64,000 nucleotides of DNA from an uncultured Vampirovibrio sp. (GTDB taxonomy: Bacteria > Cyanobacteriota > Vampirovibrionia > Gastranaerophilales > Gastranaerophilaceae). The stretch lies in assembly GCA_910584405.1 (NCBI GenBank), contig CAJUAL010000006.1, positions 1 to 64,000 on the forward strand, in the 5' to 3' direction. The translations under genes and the position numbers were made by a program. The notes under the pieces are model-generated. The model searched no databases, was not told the DNA's origin, and saw nothing but the letters and a program-made list of their open reading frames with translations. Positions 1-8,350 of this stretch are shown piece by piece (position 1 is the stretch's first letter; each line of letters starts with the position of its first letter).

Positions 1-127
1 ACTGAGATCTGAGTCGTTTAGCTTTGTGAGTAGCGACTAAATTTGGAATGGTCATTGCTGCAACTACACCAATAATACCAAGCGTAATTAACACTTCAGC
101 TAAGGTAAACGCGAAATTTTTCTGCAT
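1..127 (-). CDS. Prepilin-like protein, N-terminal part (runs off the window edge)
   Basis: Only the first 42 codons are inside the window. They encode a short basic start followed by FTLAEVLITLGIIG and a hydrophobic stretch ending in AAMTIPNL, the N-terminal methylation helix of type IV pilin/pseudopilin-like proteins. An AGGAG ribosome-binding site lies about 9 bases before the ATG at 127. The residue before the conserved Phe is Ala rather than Gly, as in the other two prepilin-like genes of this window. It is divergent from the XRE gene at 267. The product would be an inner-membrane or surface-fibre subunit; its specific role cannot be read from this fragment. Confidence 0.8.
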   Translation of the reverse strand, partial: MQKNFAFTLAEVLITLGIIGVVAAMTIPNLVATHKAKRLRSQ

Positions 128-160
128 AAATTTTTCTCCTCACTTATTTATTAAAATAAT

Positions 161-183
161 AAGTCATTTAAAGTCATAAGTCA
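161..183. promoter_or_regulatory. Direct repeats (AAGTCA x3) between prepilin and XRE genes
   Basis: Three copies of AAGTCA lie at 161-166, 171-176 and 178-183, in the 139-bp gap between the divergent prepilin and XRE genes. The position suggests an operator for the XRE protein. This is an inference from position and repetition only. Confidence 0.35.
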
Positions 184-266
184 ATATAAGTTAACATATA
201 AAGACTTTAAAATCCGTTATCTAATATCTGTAAAACTTTATAATCAAGAATAACAGGAGATTATTT

Positions 267-668
267 ATGTCGTTAAAAGAACTTTTTGGGGCGCAGGTAA
301 AACTTATTAGAAATTATAAAAAAATGACGCAGGAGGAGTTATCAGAGCAAGTTGATATTGATATAAGACAGCTTGCAAGAATAGAAGCAGGTGTCAGTTT
401 TGCAACATCAGAAACGATAGAAAAATTATGTAAGGCATTAAATGTCACATATAAAGATTTATTTGACTTTAAAACACAAGAAGAAAATATGACATATGAT
501 GACATATCAGCTTTTTCGTCTAATTATTCAAAGTTATGTAAGCAGATGCAGAAGGTTGCAGTAAGTGATTCAAAAACCGAATATATTTTACTTGCATTAT
601 CTGCTTTGGAAAGAAGAAGTGCGTTGGAGAAATTAAAATCAATAATTTTTGGGATGATGTTAAAATAA
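267..668 (+). CDS. XRE-family HTH transcriptional regulator
   Basis: A 133-residue protein with an N-terminal Cro/CI-type helix-turn-helix at about residues 8-62 (MTQEELSEQVDI, then the recognition helix, then LCKALNVTYKDLF), followed by a short helical tail that probably dimerises. The start is supported by an AGGAGA site 7 bases upstream. It is divergent from the prepilin-like gene at 127 with repeated AAGTCA motifs between them, so it may control that gene and itself. It lies just outside tRNA-Gln and so probably belongs to the chromosome, not to the neighbouring element. Confidence 0.85.
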   Translation: MSLKELFGAQVKLIRNYKKMTQEELSEQVDIDIRQLARIEAGVSFATSETIEKLCKALNVTYKDLFDFKTQEENMTYDDISAFSSNYSKLCKQMQKVAVSDSKTEYILLALSALERRSALEKLKSIIFGMMLK

Positions 669-2418
669 TTATTGACAATGAATATTTACTAAGTAAAATA
701 ATAAATGTGACCGACATAATGGGGCGTCGCCAAGTGGTAAGGCAGCTGGTTTTGGTCCAGCCATCCCGGAGGTTCGAATCCTTCCGCCCCAGATTTATAG
801 AACAAGTAGACCCTTTGATGAATAAATCAAAGGGCTTTCTTATGTCATAGCTTAGGTTTTGACCATCTAAATAAAAGTTCGGGAATACAAGTTTTAGAAT
901 TTTACGTTTTACATCAATTCCCGAACTTTTGAATAATGAATAAGAGCGAGAAGCCACATCTAACAAATATTTTACAGTGATTTCAAAATCATCGTTCGCA
1001 TCATTTAATTTTGCAATTTGAGCTTTAATATTATCCTCTTCAACAAGTAGTTCATATTTATTTTGTTTAAAGTCGTTCTCAGTAATACTCTCATTAAGTA
1101 AATATCGTCTGTTTTTATCAAGTTGAATTTTTATTTTATCTAAATCTGCTGTTAATTTTTTCATAAGAGATGATGAATACTCATTTTTAGACTCAATAGA
1201 ATTTTTTAAAATACTATTGAGTTTTTCTAATAATTCCGGAGGAAATTCCATTGAATTTAAAACTTTTTCAACTTCTTTTAATGCAACCGTTTCATTGATT
1301 TGCTTACAAGTACAACCCGGCTTTGAATTAGGTCTAAGATAAACATATTTGCCCTTTTTAAGTTCCGGAGTAACTGTGCAACCACAGTTTTTGCATTTAA
1401 TCATACCTTTAAATATAAAATCTGTTTTTGTCGTATTAGAACGATTACGATGACGCCCGTTTCGGACATCATCGCATTTATCAAATAAATCTTTATCAAT
1501 TATATGTGGATATATATGTTTGTAATCTTGACCTTTATATGTCGCAACTCCATAATAAAACTTGTTTTTGAGCAGTTTGTCTATTTGGCTTACCGATAAA
1601 TATGTATTTGATTTAGTCTTATTTTTTAAGTTCCACTCAATTGTTTTCTTGCGAATTTCTTTCAGCGAGTATAAGCCTGTTGAATATTCTTCAAAAATAC
1701 GTTTAACCAGGAAAGCTCTATCAGGGTCTAAAATAATATCTGTTTTTCCCCTGCCATCGTTTTTGTTTAAATAACCGATTGGTGCAGTGCCTGTAATTTT
1801 GCCCTCTTGTCGCATTTTCTCAAACGACCTTTTAACATTATCAGAAATACTATTTGTATAACTTTCTGCCATCATAATATACATTTGATAAGCCATAATT
1901 TGCGAACTGTTTGAATTTGCATCAAGTATCTGACCTTCAACAAAGAAATGGAGTATTAATTTACCGCTTCTTCTCAATTCGTCAATAATTGGCATTTCTT
2001 TAAAACTTCGTTGAAGTCGGTCAACTTTATCACAAACAAGATTTATAGTTTCTTTTTGTTTTTTGATAAAGTTTATCATTTCGTAGAATTTTTCACGTTC
2101 ACCTCTTGTTGAACTTTCTACAATGACAAATTCTTTAATCACTTCTAATTCTTTTTGCTCGCAATATTTGCGAAGTCTTGTAAGTTGTGCATCAATAGAA
2201 TAACCTTCTTTTTGTTCTCTGCTTGAAACTCTTACTAAAATAACAGCTTTGTTTTGCCCTAAATTTTTTTCATTGATTTTAGACATGTCTTTATCTCCAT
2301 ATTCCGCCTCTACTATATCATGACTTTCCCGGCGTCTGAATGTCACTACATTATTTTTGGGGGATTCTTCATAATCCCATTCATCATAGGCATATGCTAA
2401 ATTCGTTTTAAAAACCAT
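520..2418 (-). CDS. Large serine recombinase (integrase) whose ORF runs antisense through tRNA-Gln
   Basis: A 632-residue ORF. Residues about 57-200 form the serine recombinase catalytic domain (LVRVSSREQ, likely nucleophile Ser65), followed by the recombinase domain, a zinc ribbon (CKNCGC and a later C-x-C near residue 380) and a coiled coil at about 405-470, as in large serine integrases. An AAGGAG site precedes the ATG at 2418. The recognisable family sequence ends around KPFDLFIKG (near base 810). The remaining residues are translated antisense from tRNA-Gln (NLGRKDSNLRDGWTKTS) and from the XRE gene beyond, so the C-terminal tail is a product of integration. It probably catalyses integration and excision of the adjacent element. 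Confidence 0.88.
   Translation of the reverse strand: MVFKTNLAYAYDEWDYEESPKNNVVTFRRRESHDIVEAEYGDKDMSKINEKNLGQNKAVILVRVSSREQKEGYSIDAQLTRLRKYCEQKELEVIKEFVIVESSTRGEREKFYEMINFIKKQKETINLVCDKVDRLQRSFKEMPIIDELRRSGKLILHFFVEGQILDANSNSSQIMAYQMYIMMAESYTNSISDNVKRSFEKMRQEGKITGTAPIGYLNKNDGRGKTDIILDPDRAFLVKRIFEEYSTGLYSLKEIRKKTIEWNLKNKTKSNTYLSVSQIDKLLKNKFYYGVATYKGQDYKHIYPHIIDKDLFDKCDDVRNGRHRNRSNTTKTDFIFKGMIKCKNCGCTVTPELKKGKYVYLRPNSKPGCTCKQINETVALKEVEKVLNSMEFPPELLEKLNSILKNSIESKNEYSSSLMKKLTADLDKIKIQLDKNRRYLLNESITENDFKQNKYELLVEEDNIKAQIAKLNDANDDFEITVKYLLDVASRSYSLFKSSGIDVKRKILKLVFPNFYLDGQNLSYDIRKPFDLFIKGSTCSINLGRKDSNLRDGWTKTSCLTTWRRPIMSVTFIILLSKYSLSIIILTSSQKLLILISPTHFFFPKQIMQVKYIRFLNHLLQPSASAYITLNN
720..792 (+). 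tRNA. tRNA-Gln (anticodon TTG)
   Basis: A cloverleaf can be drawn: acceptor TGGGGCG pairs with CGCCCCA, the anticodon stem GCTGG/CCAGC encloses TTTTGGT (anticodon TTG), and the T arm contains GGTTCGAAT. No CCA is encoded. The 3' end borders an integrated element whose serine recombinase ORF runs antisense through this gene. Confidence 0.95.
811..842 (+). terminator. Rho-independent terminator after tRNA-Gln
   Basis: Stem CCCTTTGAT/ATCAAAGGG with a six-base loop, followed by a T-rich run. On the other strand the same bases encode KPFDLFIKG near the C terminus of the serine recombinase, so the element appears to supply the terminator for the host tRNA. Confidence 0.7.
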
Positions 2419-2461
2419 TTTATTCTCCTTATTTTGTATATAAAATTCACGATTTTGTCTT

Positions 2462-3529
2462 TTAAACCCTTAGTGGAATCATTCTTTGAAGTTTGGCTCG
2501 TATTCCCCTAAATTGCTTCAATAAATAACTATCATCTAAGTCTATTAACTCAATATCTTTTATATATTTTGCAAATCCTGAATATTTAAGTTTGTCTTTA
2601 ATCTTTCTACAACCGTTTTCTTTAATACTGGAAAATATTCCGGCTATTTTTAAAGATTTATTAGGGTTAATACCCACTAAAGCACATTTTGAAAGTATTA
2701 CACTTGTGTCGTTTTCGGATTGACAAACTACATAAATGGATTTTTCAATAAATTCATCCCAAAAATAATTCAAAACCTTTTTAGAAATATCATCATTAAA
2801 CAGTTGCTTAAATATCAGTTTTACATTTTCAATGCCACATTTTTGAAACGTATGTCTGATTTTCTTTGGTTTATTTAATCGAACTTCCATTCTTAAAATT
2901 TCTTTGCCGTCTAATGTTTTAAGAAACTCTTGTTGAATAACATTTTCATTTTCCATTGCACGTTTATCGCTAATTTTAGATTGCATCAAGTCCGCAACTT
3001 TATCGTAAAAAGCAAGCTCATATGAATTTGTATGAAATCTGACTATTTGACCGCCATTTTTATAATCTGTTTTAGCAATATCAAGTCTTTTTGAAATATC
3101 TAATTTTTCAATTGTATTTATAATCTGATTAGAAGAAATATTTTCTAATTCAAAATTTTTACTATAATGAATACTAAAAACTTTTGCATTTTCTAAAGTA
3201 TTTGCCGATAACTTAATATCTAATCCGCTTAATCTGTCAAGTAATTCGATAATAACTCTTAAAAAATCAGCAGTTTGAAGTTCTTCAAAATTGTTTCCAA
3301 AAACTAATTTAGGTGCTGAAAATTCAATTATTAATTGATTTTCATTATTGTAATCTTTATAAATAGTCAATTTAGGAAAATATTTTCCATTCTTAAGCCA
3401 ATCCTTATCCGGATTACATACATATTTAACATTCTTTTTTATCCCATTTCTAATTGACGGAACAAATATTTCAGGACTATTCACTTTACATTCATCAAAA
3501 GGAATACATAATTTAACAGTATCAAGCAT
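2462..3529 (-). CDS. Phage/plasmid replication protein, gene II/X-like
   Basis: 355 residues from the ATG at 3529, which has an AGGAGAGGAAG-type ribosome-binding site; the longer in-frame start at 3625 has no such support. The N terminus MLDTVKLCIP, the central LAFYDKVADL and LRMEVRLNKPKK resemble gene II/X-type rolling-circle replication initiators of filamentous phages and small plasmids. If correct, it nicks the origin of the element and starts single-strand replication. It lies 43 bp downstream of nothing else on its strand but just upstream of the recombinase gene. Assignment rests on motif resemblance; no catalytic tyrosine motif was pinned down. Confidence 0.55.
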   Translation of the reverse strand: MLDTVKLCIPFDECKVNSPEIFVPSIRNGIKKNVKYVCNPDKDWLKNGKYFPKLTIYKDYNNENQLIIEFSAPKLVFGNNFEELQTADFLRVIIELLDRLSGLDIKLSANTLENAKVFSIHYSKNFELENISSNQIINTIEKLDISKRLDIAKTDYKNGGQIVRFHTNSYELAFYDKVADLMQSKISDKRAMENENVIQQEFLKTLDGKEILRMEVRLNKPKKIRHTFQKCGIENVKLIFKQLFNDDISKKVLNYFWDEFIEKSIYVVCQSENDTSVILSKCALVGINPNKSLKIAGIFSSIKENGCRKIKDKLKYSGFAKYIKDIELIDLDDSYLLKQFRGIRAKLQRMIPLRV

Positions 3530-3725
3530 CTTCCTCTCCTTTTCTTTGCTCAATATCAGTCTCAATAAGCAACTCAAAGAATTGGGTAAGTGTTTGTAAT
3601 AAGTCATTATCAAACACCAACTCATCTAATTCATGCCCAAGAGATGTATGAAATTTTGTGTATTTATCTTTCATACTCTCATTATTTACTATTTTTAGAA
3701 AGTTCTCATAAAAGGGACAGTTAAG

Positions 3726-4709
3726 CTAAAATTTTTCGTTTTTGAATTTTGTTAATTTGATTGCAAAACTTTGTAAATTAAACCCTATCTCTTTAGGGGT
3801 AACTGTTTCGAGGTTATTTGCATTGATTTTTATAAGATACATATCAATATCAGTCATTGCTATAATATTTTCTATATGCATCTTTCGTTTTTTCCGTCCT
3901 CTATCTAGTATTTTATCTATAGTTTCAATATTACTGGAGACATTGTATTTTTCTCTTAAATATTTAATTGCAAAATCTTTCTTTGAAATTTCATCATTAT
4001 AATTGTCAATAACATAATTAATTTTTTCGTCAAATGGGTCATATTTTAACTTATTAGATATGTAATATCTGATATTTTCTTCTGAAAGTTTTTTTACTTT
4101 TTTATAATCCTGATAAATTTTAGTAATATATTCATATTCTGATGCAAGAAAGGTATTACGATTTTCAACAATCGGGTCAACTCTTTCTTTTTTGCAATTA
4201 GGCTCAATATATTTTTTCAAAATGCTATTAATATCATAGAAAATATTAAGTAATACATTTATTACAATAGAACTTCTTGATACAGAAAAAATATAAAATT
4301 CATTTTCATGTTTTTTTATAAAATTATCAATAGACTTGTTTAAACTTTTTCGTATTCTATCTTTAATTAAATCACTTAATATAGTATTCCACTTGTATTT
4401 GGAGATATTTTCGTTAAATTTATATTGCTCGTATAACAAATCTCTAAACTCAATCCTAAAGAGTAAATTACGATATTTACTAATATCAAAGACTTCATCT
4501 TCTTTTAAAATATTAAATGCTATTATTGGTACATCTTGAAAATATAAGTGTTTAGATAGAGCTTTGTATACATCTCTTCTTGAATTAAAAAAATCCTCGA
4601 TGAGCATTGATTTGTCCATTTTTATAATTAAGGGATAAAACTTTTCAGCAAAATTTTCTTCAAATAAATCTCTAACATATTTTTCTTTTTTAGGTTTAGC
4701 CATGAACAC
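3726..4709 (-). CDS. Uncharacterised protein of the tRNA-Gln element
   Basis: 327 residues, Lys/Asn/Ile-rich, without signal peptide or clear membrane helices. I do not recognise a family. The C-terminal third has a basic patch (ILDRGRKKRKMH), so nucleic-acid contact is possible. A second ATG two codons in (MAKPKKEKY) is an equally good start. The gene precedes the replication-protein-like gene in the same direction with about 200 bp between, so both may belong to the replication or maintenance part of the element. Confidence 0.6.
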   Translation of the reverse strand: MFMAKPKKEKYVRDLFEENFAEKFYPLIIKMDKSMLIEDFFNSRRDVYKALSKHLYFQDVPIIAFNILKEDEVFDISKYRNLLFRIEFRDLLYEQYKFNENISKYKWNTILSDLIKDRIRKSLNKSIDNFIKKHENEFYIFSVSRSSIVINVLLNIFYDINSILKKYIEPNCKKERVDPIVENRNTFLASEYEYITKIYQDYKKVKKLSEENIRYYISNKLKYDPFDEKINYVIDNYNDEISKKDFAIKYLREKYNVSSNIETIDKILDRGRKKRKMHIENIIAMTDIDMYLIKINANNLETVTPKEIGFNLQSFAIKLTKFKNEKF

Positions 4710-4895
4710 CTATAGAGTTATTACTTAATAAATAAAAAACATTCTATAACCTACTTAAAATATAACAGAAACAAATGATTTTATGAATTTATATAATCTA
4801 AAAAGATACAAATAATCCTATATGCTTCTTTTATTTTAAAATCCTAACAATTGAGCCCATTGTGTCTAATAATTCAGAATAGGCTTTTATTGAAA

Positions 4896-5153
4896 TTAGA
4901 TATTTTCTAAAAAAGAAAATTCTTCCCCTAATTCATCTTCAATTAATTTAACTAAAACATGTGGTTTAATATCTAAACCTTCAGCAATTCTCCATAATGT
5001 AGAAAACTGTGGGTCTTTAATTCCGTTCTCTAAATCGGCCCACATAGATTTACCCATAGCAATTTCATCAGCACTCTTTGTGATAGATTTTTTACGATTC
5101 TCTCTAACTACTTTCGCTATTGCTTTTTGTAACTCTTTTTTAAGTTCTTGCAT
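4896..5153 (-). CDS. XRE-family HTH regulator of the element
   Basis: 85 residues from ATG 5153 (MQELKKELQKAIAKV); an upstream in-frame ATG at 5192 lies inside a perfect palindrome and is less likely. The helix-turn-helix covers about residues 15-70 (SADEIAMGKSMWADLENGIKDPQ, then TLWRIAEGLDI). It is divergent from the membrane protein gene at 5246. The palindromic operator next to its start suggests autoregulation and control of the divergent operon, as in phage-type repressors. Confidence 0.8.
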   Translation of the reverse strand: MQELKKELQKAIAKVVRENRKKSITKSADEIAMGKSMWADLENGIKDPQFSTLWRIAEGLDIKPHVLVKLIEDELGEEFSFLENI

Positions 5154-5177
5154 AATATTTATTATTGTTCTAATATA

Positions 5178-5206
5178 ATGACAAGTTGTCATAATATTAT
5201 GACAAC
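5178..5206. promoter_or_regulatory. Palindromic operator of the XRE regulator
   Basis: ATGACAAGTTGTCAT (5178-5192) is a perfect 15-bp palindrome, and a third half-site ATGACAAC follows at 5199-5206. It sits between two divergent genes, one encoding an XRE protein, which is the usual place for an autoregulatory operator. Confidence 0.65.
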
Positions 5207-5245
5207 GACTTCTTTTTAATTTGTTTTTGCAGAAAGGCTTTTATT

Positions 5246-5971
5246 ATGAATGTAAAAGAACAAAACTTAATTGAAATCATATTAAAACGACAAAAAAGAA
5301 AGCGTATAGCAATATTTCTCATAATTACGACTATTCTATCTTTTATTACATGTATGTTTATAGCAGGGAATGATAGTTTAGATATTTTGTTAGTAATTTT
5401 GTCTCTTGCAATGATTGTAGCTGTTATTTGGTTAATAATTTTAGCTATATGTAACCTAATTGATTATATAAAAAATGGCTTAACATCAACTATTAAAAAG
5501 AATTTAGATGCAGAAGGACAAAAATATTTAAAAAGAGCCTTAAAATCAACAAAAATTAACTTAAATTTTAAACAACAATTAAAGATAAATAATAATACTT
5601 GGATGGCGTTTTTAATTATATTTATAATATGGTTATTTATTCACAATATAAGTATAATCTTAAATTATAATAATCAAAATACACCCCAAACGCATAGTGT
5701 AGAAAAAGAATCAAAACAAAATAATACCGATTATACTTGGTTTGCAGAATATGCATGTCAACAAGAAATAAAAGCTCGTGCTGTTTATCCGCCATCAGTA
5801 AAAGTACAGTTTAGAAGAGATAACTATGTTAAAGGTAACAGTTATACCATATATGGAACAGTTGATAGTCAAAATGCTTTCGGTGCAATGGAAAGACATA
5901 ATTTTGCCTGTGAAGTTATGATTGATAAAGAAAATGACAAATACTGGGTTAAAGATTTAAATATTGAATAG
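5246..5971 (+). CDS. Multi-pass membrane protein with C-terminal soluble domain
   Basis: 241 residues. Hydrophobic helices lie at about 21-45, 47-72 and 120-142; a soluble domain follows (YPPSVKVQFRRDNYVKGNSY, then IYGTVDSQNAFGAMERHNF). The C-terminal part resembles small domains found in phage and plasmid cargo proteins that assess ionic or surface conditions, but I cannot name the family. The gene is divergent from the XRE repressor and followed 31 bp later by a small secreted protein, suggesting a two-gene unit under repressor control. Confidence 0.65.
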   Translation: MNVKEQNLIEIILKRQKRKRIAIFLIITTILSFITCMFIAGNDSLDILLVILSLAMIVAVIWLIILAICNLIDYIKNGLTSTIKKNLDAEGQKYLKRALKSTKINLNFKQQLKINNNTWMAFLIIFIIWLFIHNISIILNYNNQNTPQTHSVEKESKQNNTDYTWFAEYACQQEIKARAVYPPSVKVQFRRDNYVKGNSYTIYGTVDSQNAFGAMERHNFACEVMIDKENDKYWVKDLNIE

Positions 5972-6002
5972 GTAATTTAAATTAAGCATGAGGTAAGTAT
6001 AT

Positions 6003-6245
6003 ATGAAGAATTTATTATTACTAACAATCATTGGTTTTCTAATCACCATGCCGGCATTCGCCTATGAAAAACACTATATTAAAAATAATAGGGGTGGTAC
6101 AGAAGGTTACACAAAAACCTACTCAAACGGCAAAACTGTTCAATACAACAAAAAAGGACAAGTTGAATATACTTACAAAAAGGATTCTTCCGGTAAGGTT
6201 ACAAAGTATTCTAAAACTGGTAGAAAATTAGAAACTTATAAATAA
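6003..6245 (+). CDS. Small secreted Lys/Tyr/Gly-rich repeat protein
   Basis: 80 residues. A signal peptide (LLLLTIIGFLITMPAFA, likely cleaved after AFA) precedes a basic, tyrosine-rich domain with repeating units of the form YxKxYSNGKTVQYNKKGQ, reminiscent of short beta-hairpin (MORN/YD-like) repeats. It is probably exported to the periplasm. It follows the membrane protein at 5246 in the same direction. Confidence 0.65.
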   Translation: MKNLLLLTIIGFLITMPAFAYEKHYIKNNRGGTEGYTKTYSNGKTVQYNKKGQVEYTYKKDSSGKVTKYSKTGRKLETYK

Positions 6246-6270
6246 AATCTTCATAAAAACGCATTGCATA

Positions 6271-6375
6271 CAAATTTAAGCCCTATAAAATTCCTAATAG
6301 GTATAAATATGCTCTAAGCCACATAAAAATCGATTCTAGATTAGGGCTAAATTTTTACTCGATTTTAGCCCAATA
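6271..6375. repeat. Imperfect inverted repeats in an intergenic gap
   Basis: AAATTTAAGCCCTA (about 6271) is nearly the reverse complement of TTAGGGCTAAATTT (about 6341), and a third related piece TTTTAGCCCA follows. The gap 6246-6488 has no gene. It could be a terminator cluster, a recombination site for the resolvase next door, or an origin. The function is not determined. Confidence 0.3.
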
Positions 6376-6488
6376 GACATAAGGGTTTTCAAGACCGCTA
6401 TTTTTAATGTTTTATTTTTAACATAACCCGCTTAATAGAAAAATAACATTTTTCAATTAATTTAAACAGGGGGCGGGTAAATTTCATT

Positions 6489-7088
6489 TTAGTCTTTATA
6501 ATTCTTAGCTAACTTATAAAATGATGTCGGTTTAAGATTCATTCGTTTCATAGCTTCTCTTGCTGTAATATTTCCACTTTTCCAAATAGAATAAATTTCA
6601 TGCCAGTTATCGGGATATTGAATCGGCGGTTTTCCTAATCGTTTTCCTTTTTCTTTCGCTAACTTAATTCCTTCAGCTTGTCTTTGTTTAATAAAAGCAC
6701 GTTCTTGTTCTGCTACATAGCTTAATAACTGTAAGACTATATCTGAAATAACTTCACCAATAAGCCCATCTGTTTTGGTTGTATCCAGTACCGGCATGTC
6801 AATAACTTTAATATTGGCTTTAATTTCTCGTGTAATCTCTCTCCATTCATCACAAATCTGTTTATAATTTCTGCCTAAACGGTCAATCGACTTGATTACA
6901 AGAATATCTCCTTCTCTCAATTGTAATTTTAATGCTTGATATTGCGGTCTTTCAAAATCTTTTCCACTGCATTTATCAATAAAAATATCTCGTTCATTAA
7001 TCCTTAAATCAAGCATAGCTTGAAATTGCCTATCTTCATTTTGTTCAGAAGTAGATACTCTGCAATAACCAAAAGTTTTAATAGTCAT
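6489..7088 (-). CDS. Small serine recombinase (resolvase/invertase family)
   Basis: 199 residues, the usual length of Tn3-type resolvases and DNA invertases. The catalytic motif is GYCRVSTSEQ (likely Ser12), followed by VIKSIDRLGRN and the E-helix YVAEQERAFIKQRQAEGI; the C-terminal helix-turn-helix is at about 160-198 (ITAREAMKRMNLKPTSFYKL). An inverted repeat 50 bp upstream may be its site or operator. It may resolve multimers or invert DNA in the element. Confidence 0.88.
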   Translation of the reverse strand: MTIKTFGYCRVSTSEQNEDRQFQAMLDLRINERDIFIDKCSGKDFERPQYQALKLQLREGDILVIKSIDRLGRNYKQICDEWREITREIKANIKVIDMPVLDTTKTDGLIGEVISDIVLQLLSYVAEQERAFIKQRQAEGIKLAKEKGKRLGKPPIQYPDNWHEIYSIWKSGNITAREAMKRMNLKPTSFYKLAKNYKD

Positions 7089-7135
7089 AATGCCTCCAGT
7101 ATATTGAGTTTCAATACTTTTATTATGACTCCACT

Positions 7136-7164
7136 ATTCGTATAAGTCAATATTGTATACGAAT
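7136..7164. repeat. Inverted repeat upstream of the resolvase gene
   Basis: ATTCGTATA (7136-7144) and TATACGAAT (7156-7164) are perfect 9-bp arms with an 11-bp spacer, located directly upstream of the resolvase. Resolvases usually bind inverted half-sites next to their own gene, so this is a candidate res/operator site. Confidence 0.5.
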
Positions 7165-7258
7165 ATCCGTAAAATAACTTAATCAATGTTTACGAACACT
7201 AATTTACATAAAAACAATGTGTTCATAAAGGTGTACTTTTGCGAATAATATTAAAAAT

Positions 7259-8341
7259 CTAACCGTTGATAGGCATTTGTTTTTTGATTAAATTTGAATA
7301 CAATTCATAAGCAATATCTTGAAAATAATCAATATAACCAATTTGTTCATTTCGTGCTAATATAGTTTTTATATTTTTACCATCATCATCTGTTAGCATT
7401 GCTTTATTAATAATTATTTTTAAATCAGTTTGTTTGAAGCTAACATCTATTTCTAATGTTAATGGCAAATTTTTATGTTCTAATCTAAATCTCATGCTTT
7501 GAAAGAAAAAACCTTTACTCATACAATCTTCAACAAAGCTTACTTTACGAAGTCCAGCTCCATTTAGTACTGCAGAGCTTATACCCGCTAATGTATTTGT
7601 ATCTAGTTGATTATCTAGATTATCATCGTTATCATCAATATTTCGAGTTAATGATACACTGGTTATATCTCGAGTAAACCAATCATTATGTTTGTAATTA
7701 CCAAATTTATCAAAAAAATTAACCTTATTTTCAGCATTAAGACTTTCTAATCTTATACGACTTAGTTTAAATACTGATGTTGAATCGGGATTATTCATCA
7801 TTTTATCTATAAAATTAACAAAGTTTTTTGAATCAGACATACCTTCATGCTTTATATTTACTTTAAACTTATCATTAATAGGGGAAATAGAAATATCTAA
7901 ATTTATTTCTTTGTTTTCTAAGACTGACATTTTCCCCTTTATAGTTTTATTATAAGAATATTTTAAATCGACACCAGAATTATCGTTTCTCTTAGTTATG
8001 TATGCAATTTTATATTGAGTTTGTGATATATTTTTTTTATTTATAAATTCATTGACAATTTCTTGGATATAATCCACATTTTCAATAGTTTCTTTTGGCT
8101 TAATAATCAATACTGTCGATTTTAAATTATTTTGTTCTGCATCAATATAATCTACTATTTTAGAAGCAAATTCATGTCCCCAAAATATTCTATAAGTCTG
8201 TTGAGCCAAATCTGATGACGATATACATACTGGTAAAATACCTCTTTTACGTAATAGAAATTTGATATTACACGCATTTACAATTTTATCTTCAATAATT
8301 TTTCTAAAATCTTTACAAGCTAAATAATTCTTTATTGTCAT
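7259..8341 (-). CDS. Uncharacterised protein, third gene of a three-gene operon
   Basis: 360 residues, no signal peptide or membrane helices, family not recognised. It follows the PD-(D/E)xK-like gene with a 9-bp gap, so both are probably translated from one mRNA beginning near 9.95 kb. The protein has an N-terminal part rich in short hydrophobic strands and an Asn/Asp-rich centre (NIDDNDDNLDNQ). The setting, in a mobile element beside nuclease-like genes, would fit an anti-phage function, but nothing in this sequence proves it. Confidence 0.6.
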   Translation of the reverse strand: MTIKNYLACKDFRKIIEDKIVNACNIKFLLRKRGILPVCISSSDLAQQTYRIFWGHEFASKIVDYIDAEQNNLKSTVLIIKPKETIENVDYIQEIVNEFINKKNISQTQYKIAYITKRNDNSGVDLKYSYNKTIKGKMSVLENKEINLDISISPINDKFKVNIKHEGMSDSKNFVNFIDKMMNNPDSTSVFKLSRIRLESLNAENKVNFFDKFGNYKHNDWFTRDITSVSLTRNIDDNDDNLDNQLDTNTLAGISSAVLNGAGLRKVSFVEDCMSKGFFFQSMRFRLEHKNLPLTLEIDVSFKQTDLKIIINKAMLTDDDGKNIKTILARNEQIGYIDYFQDIAYELYSNLIKKQMPING

Positions 8342-8350
8342 ATGTTACCT

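Noticed and set aside
1562..1774. Plus-strand ORF inside the serine recombinase
   Set aside because: Hydrophobic shadow of the Lys-rich coding strand; no RBS.
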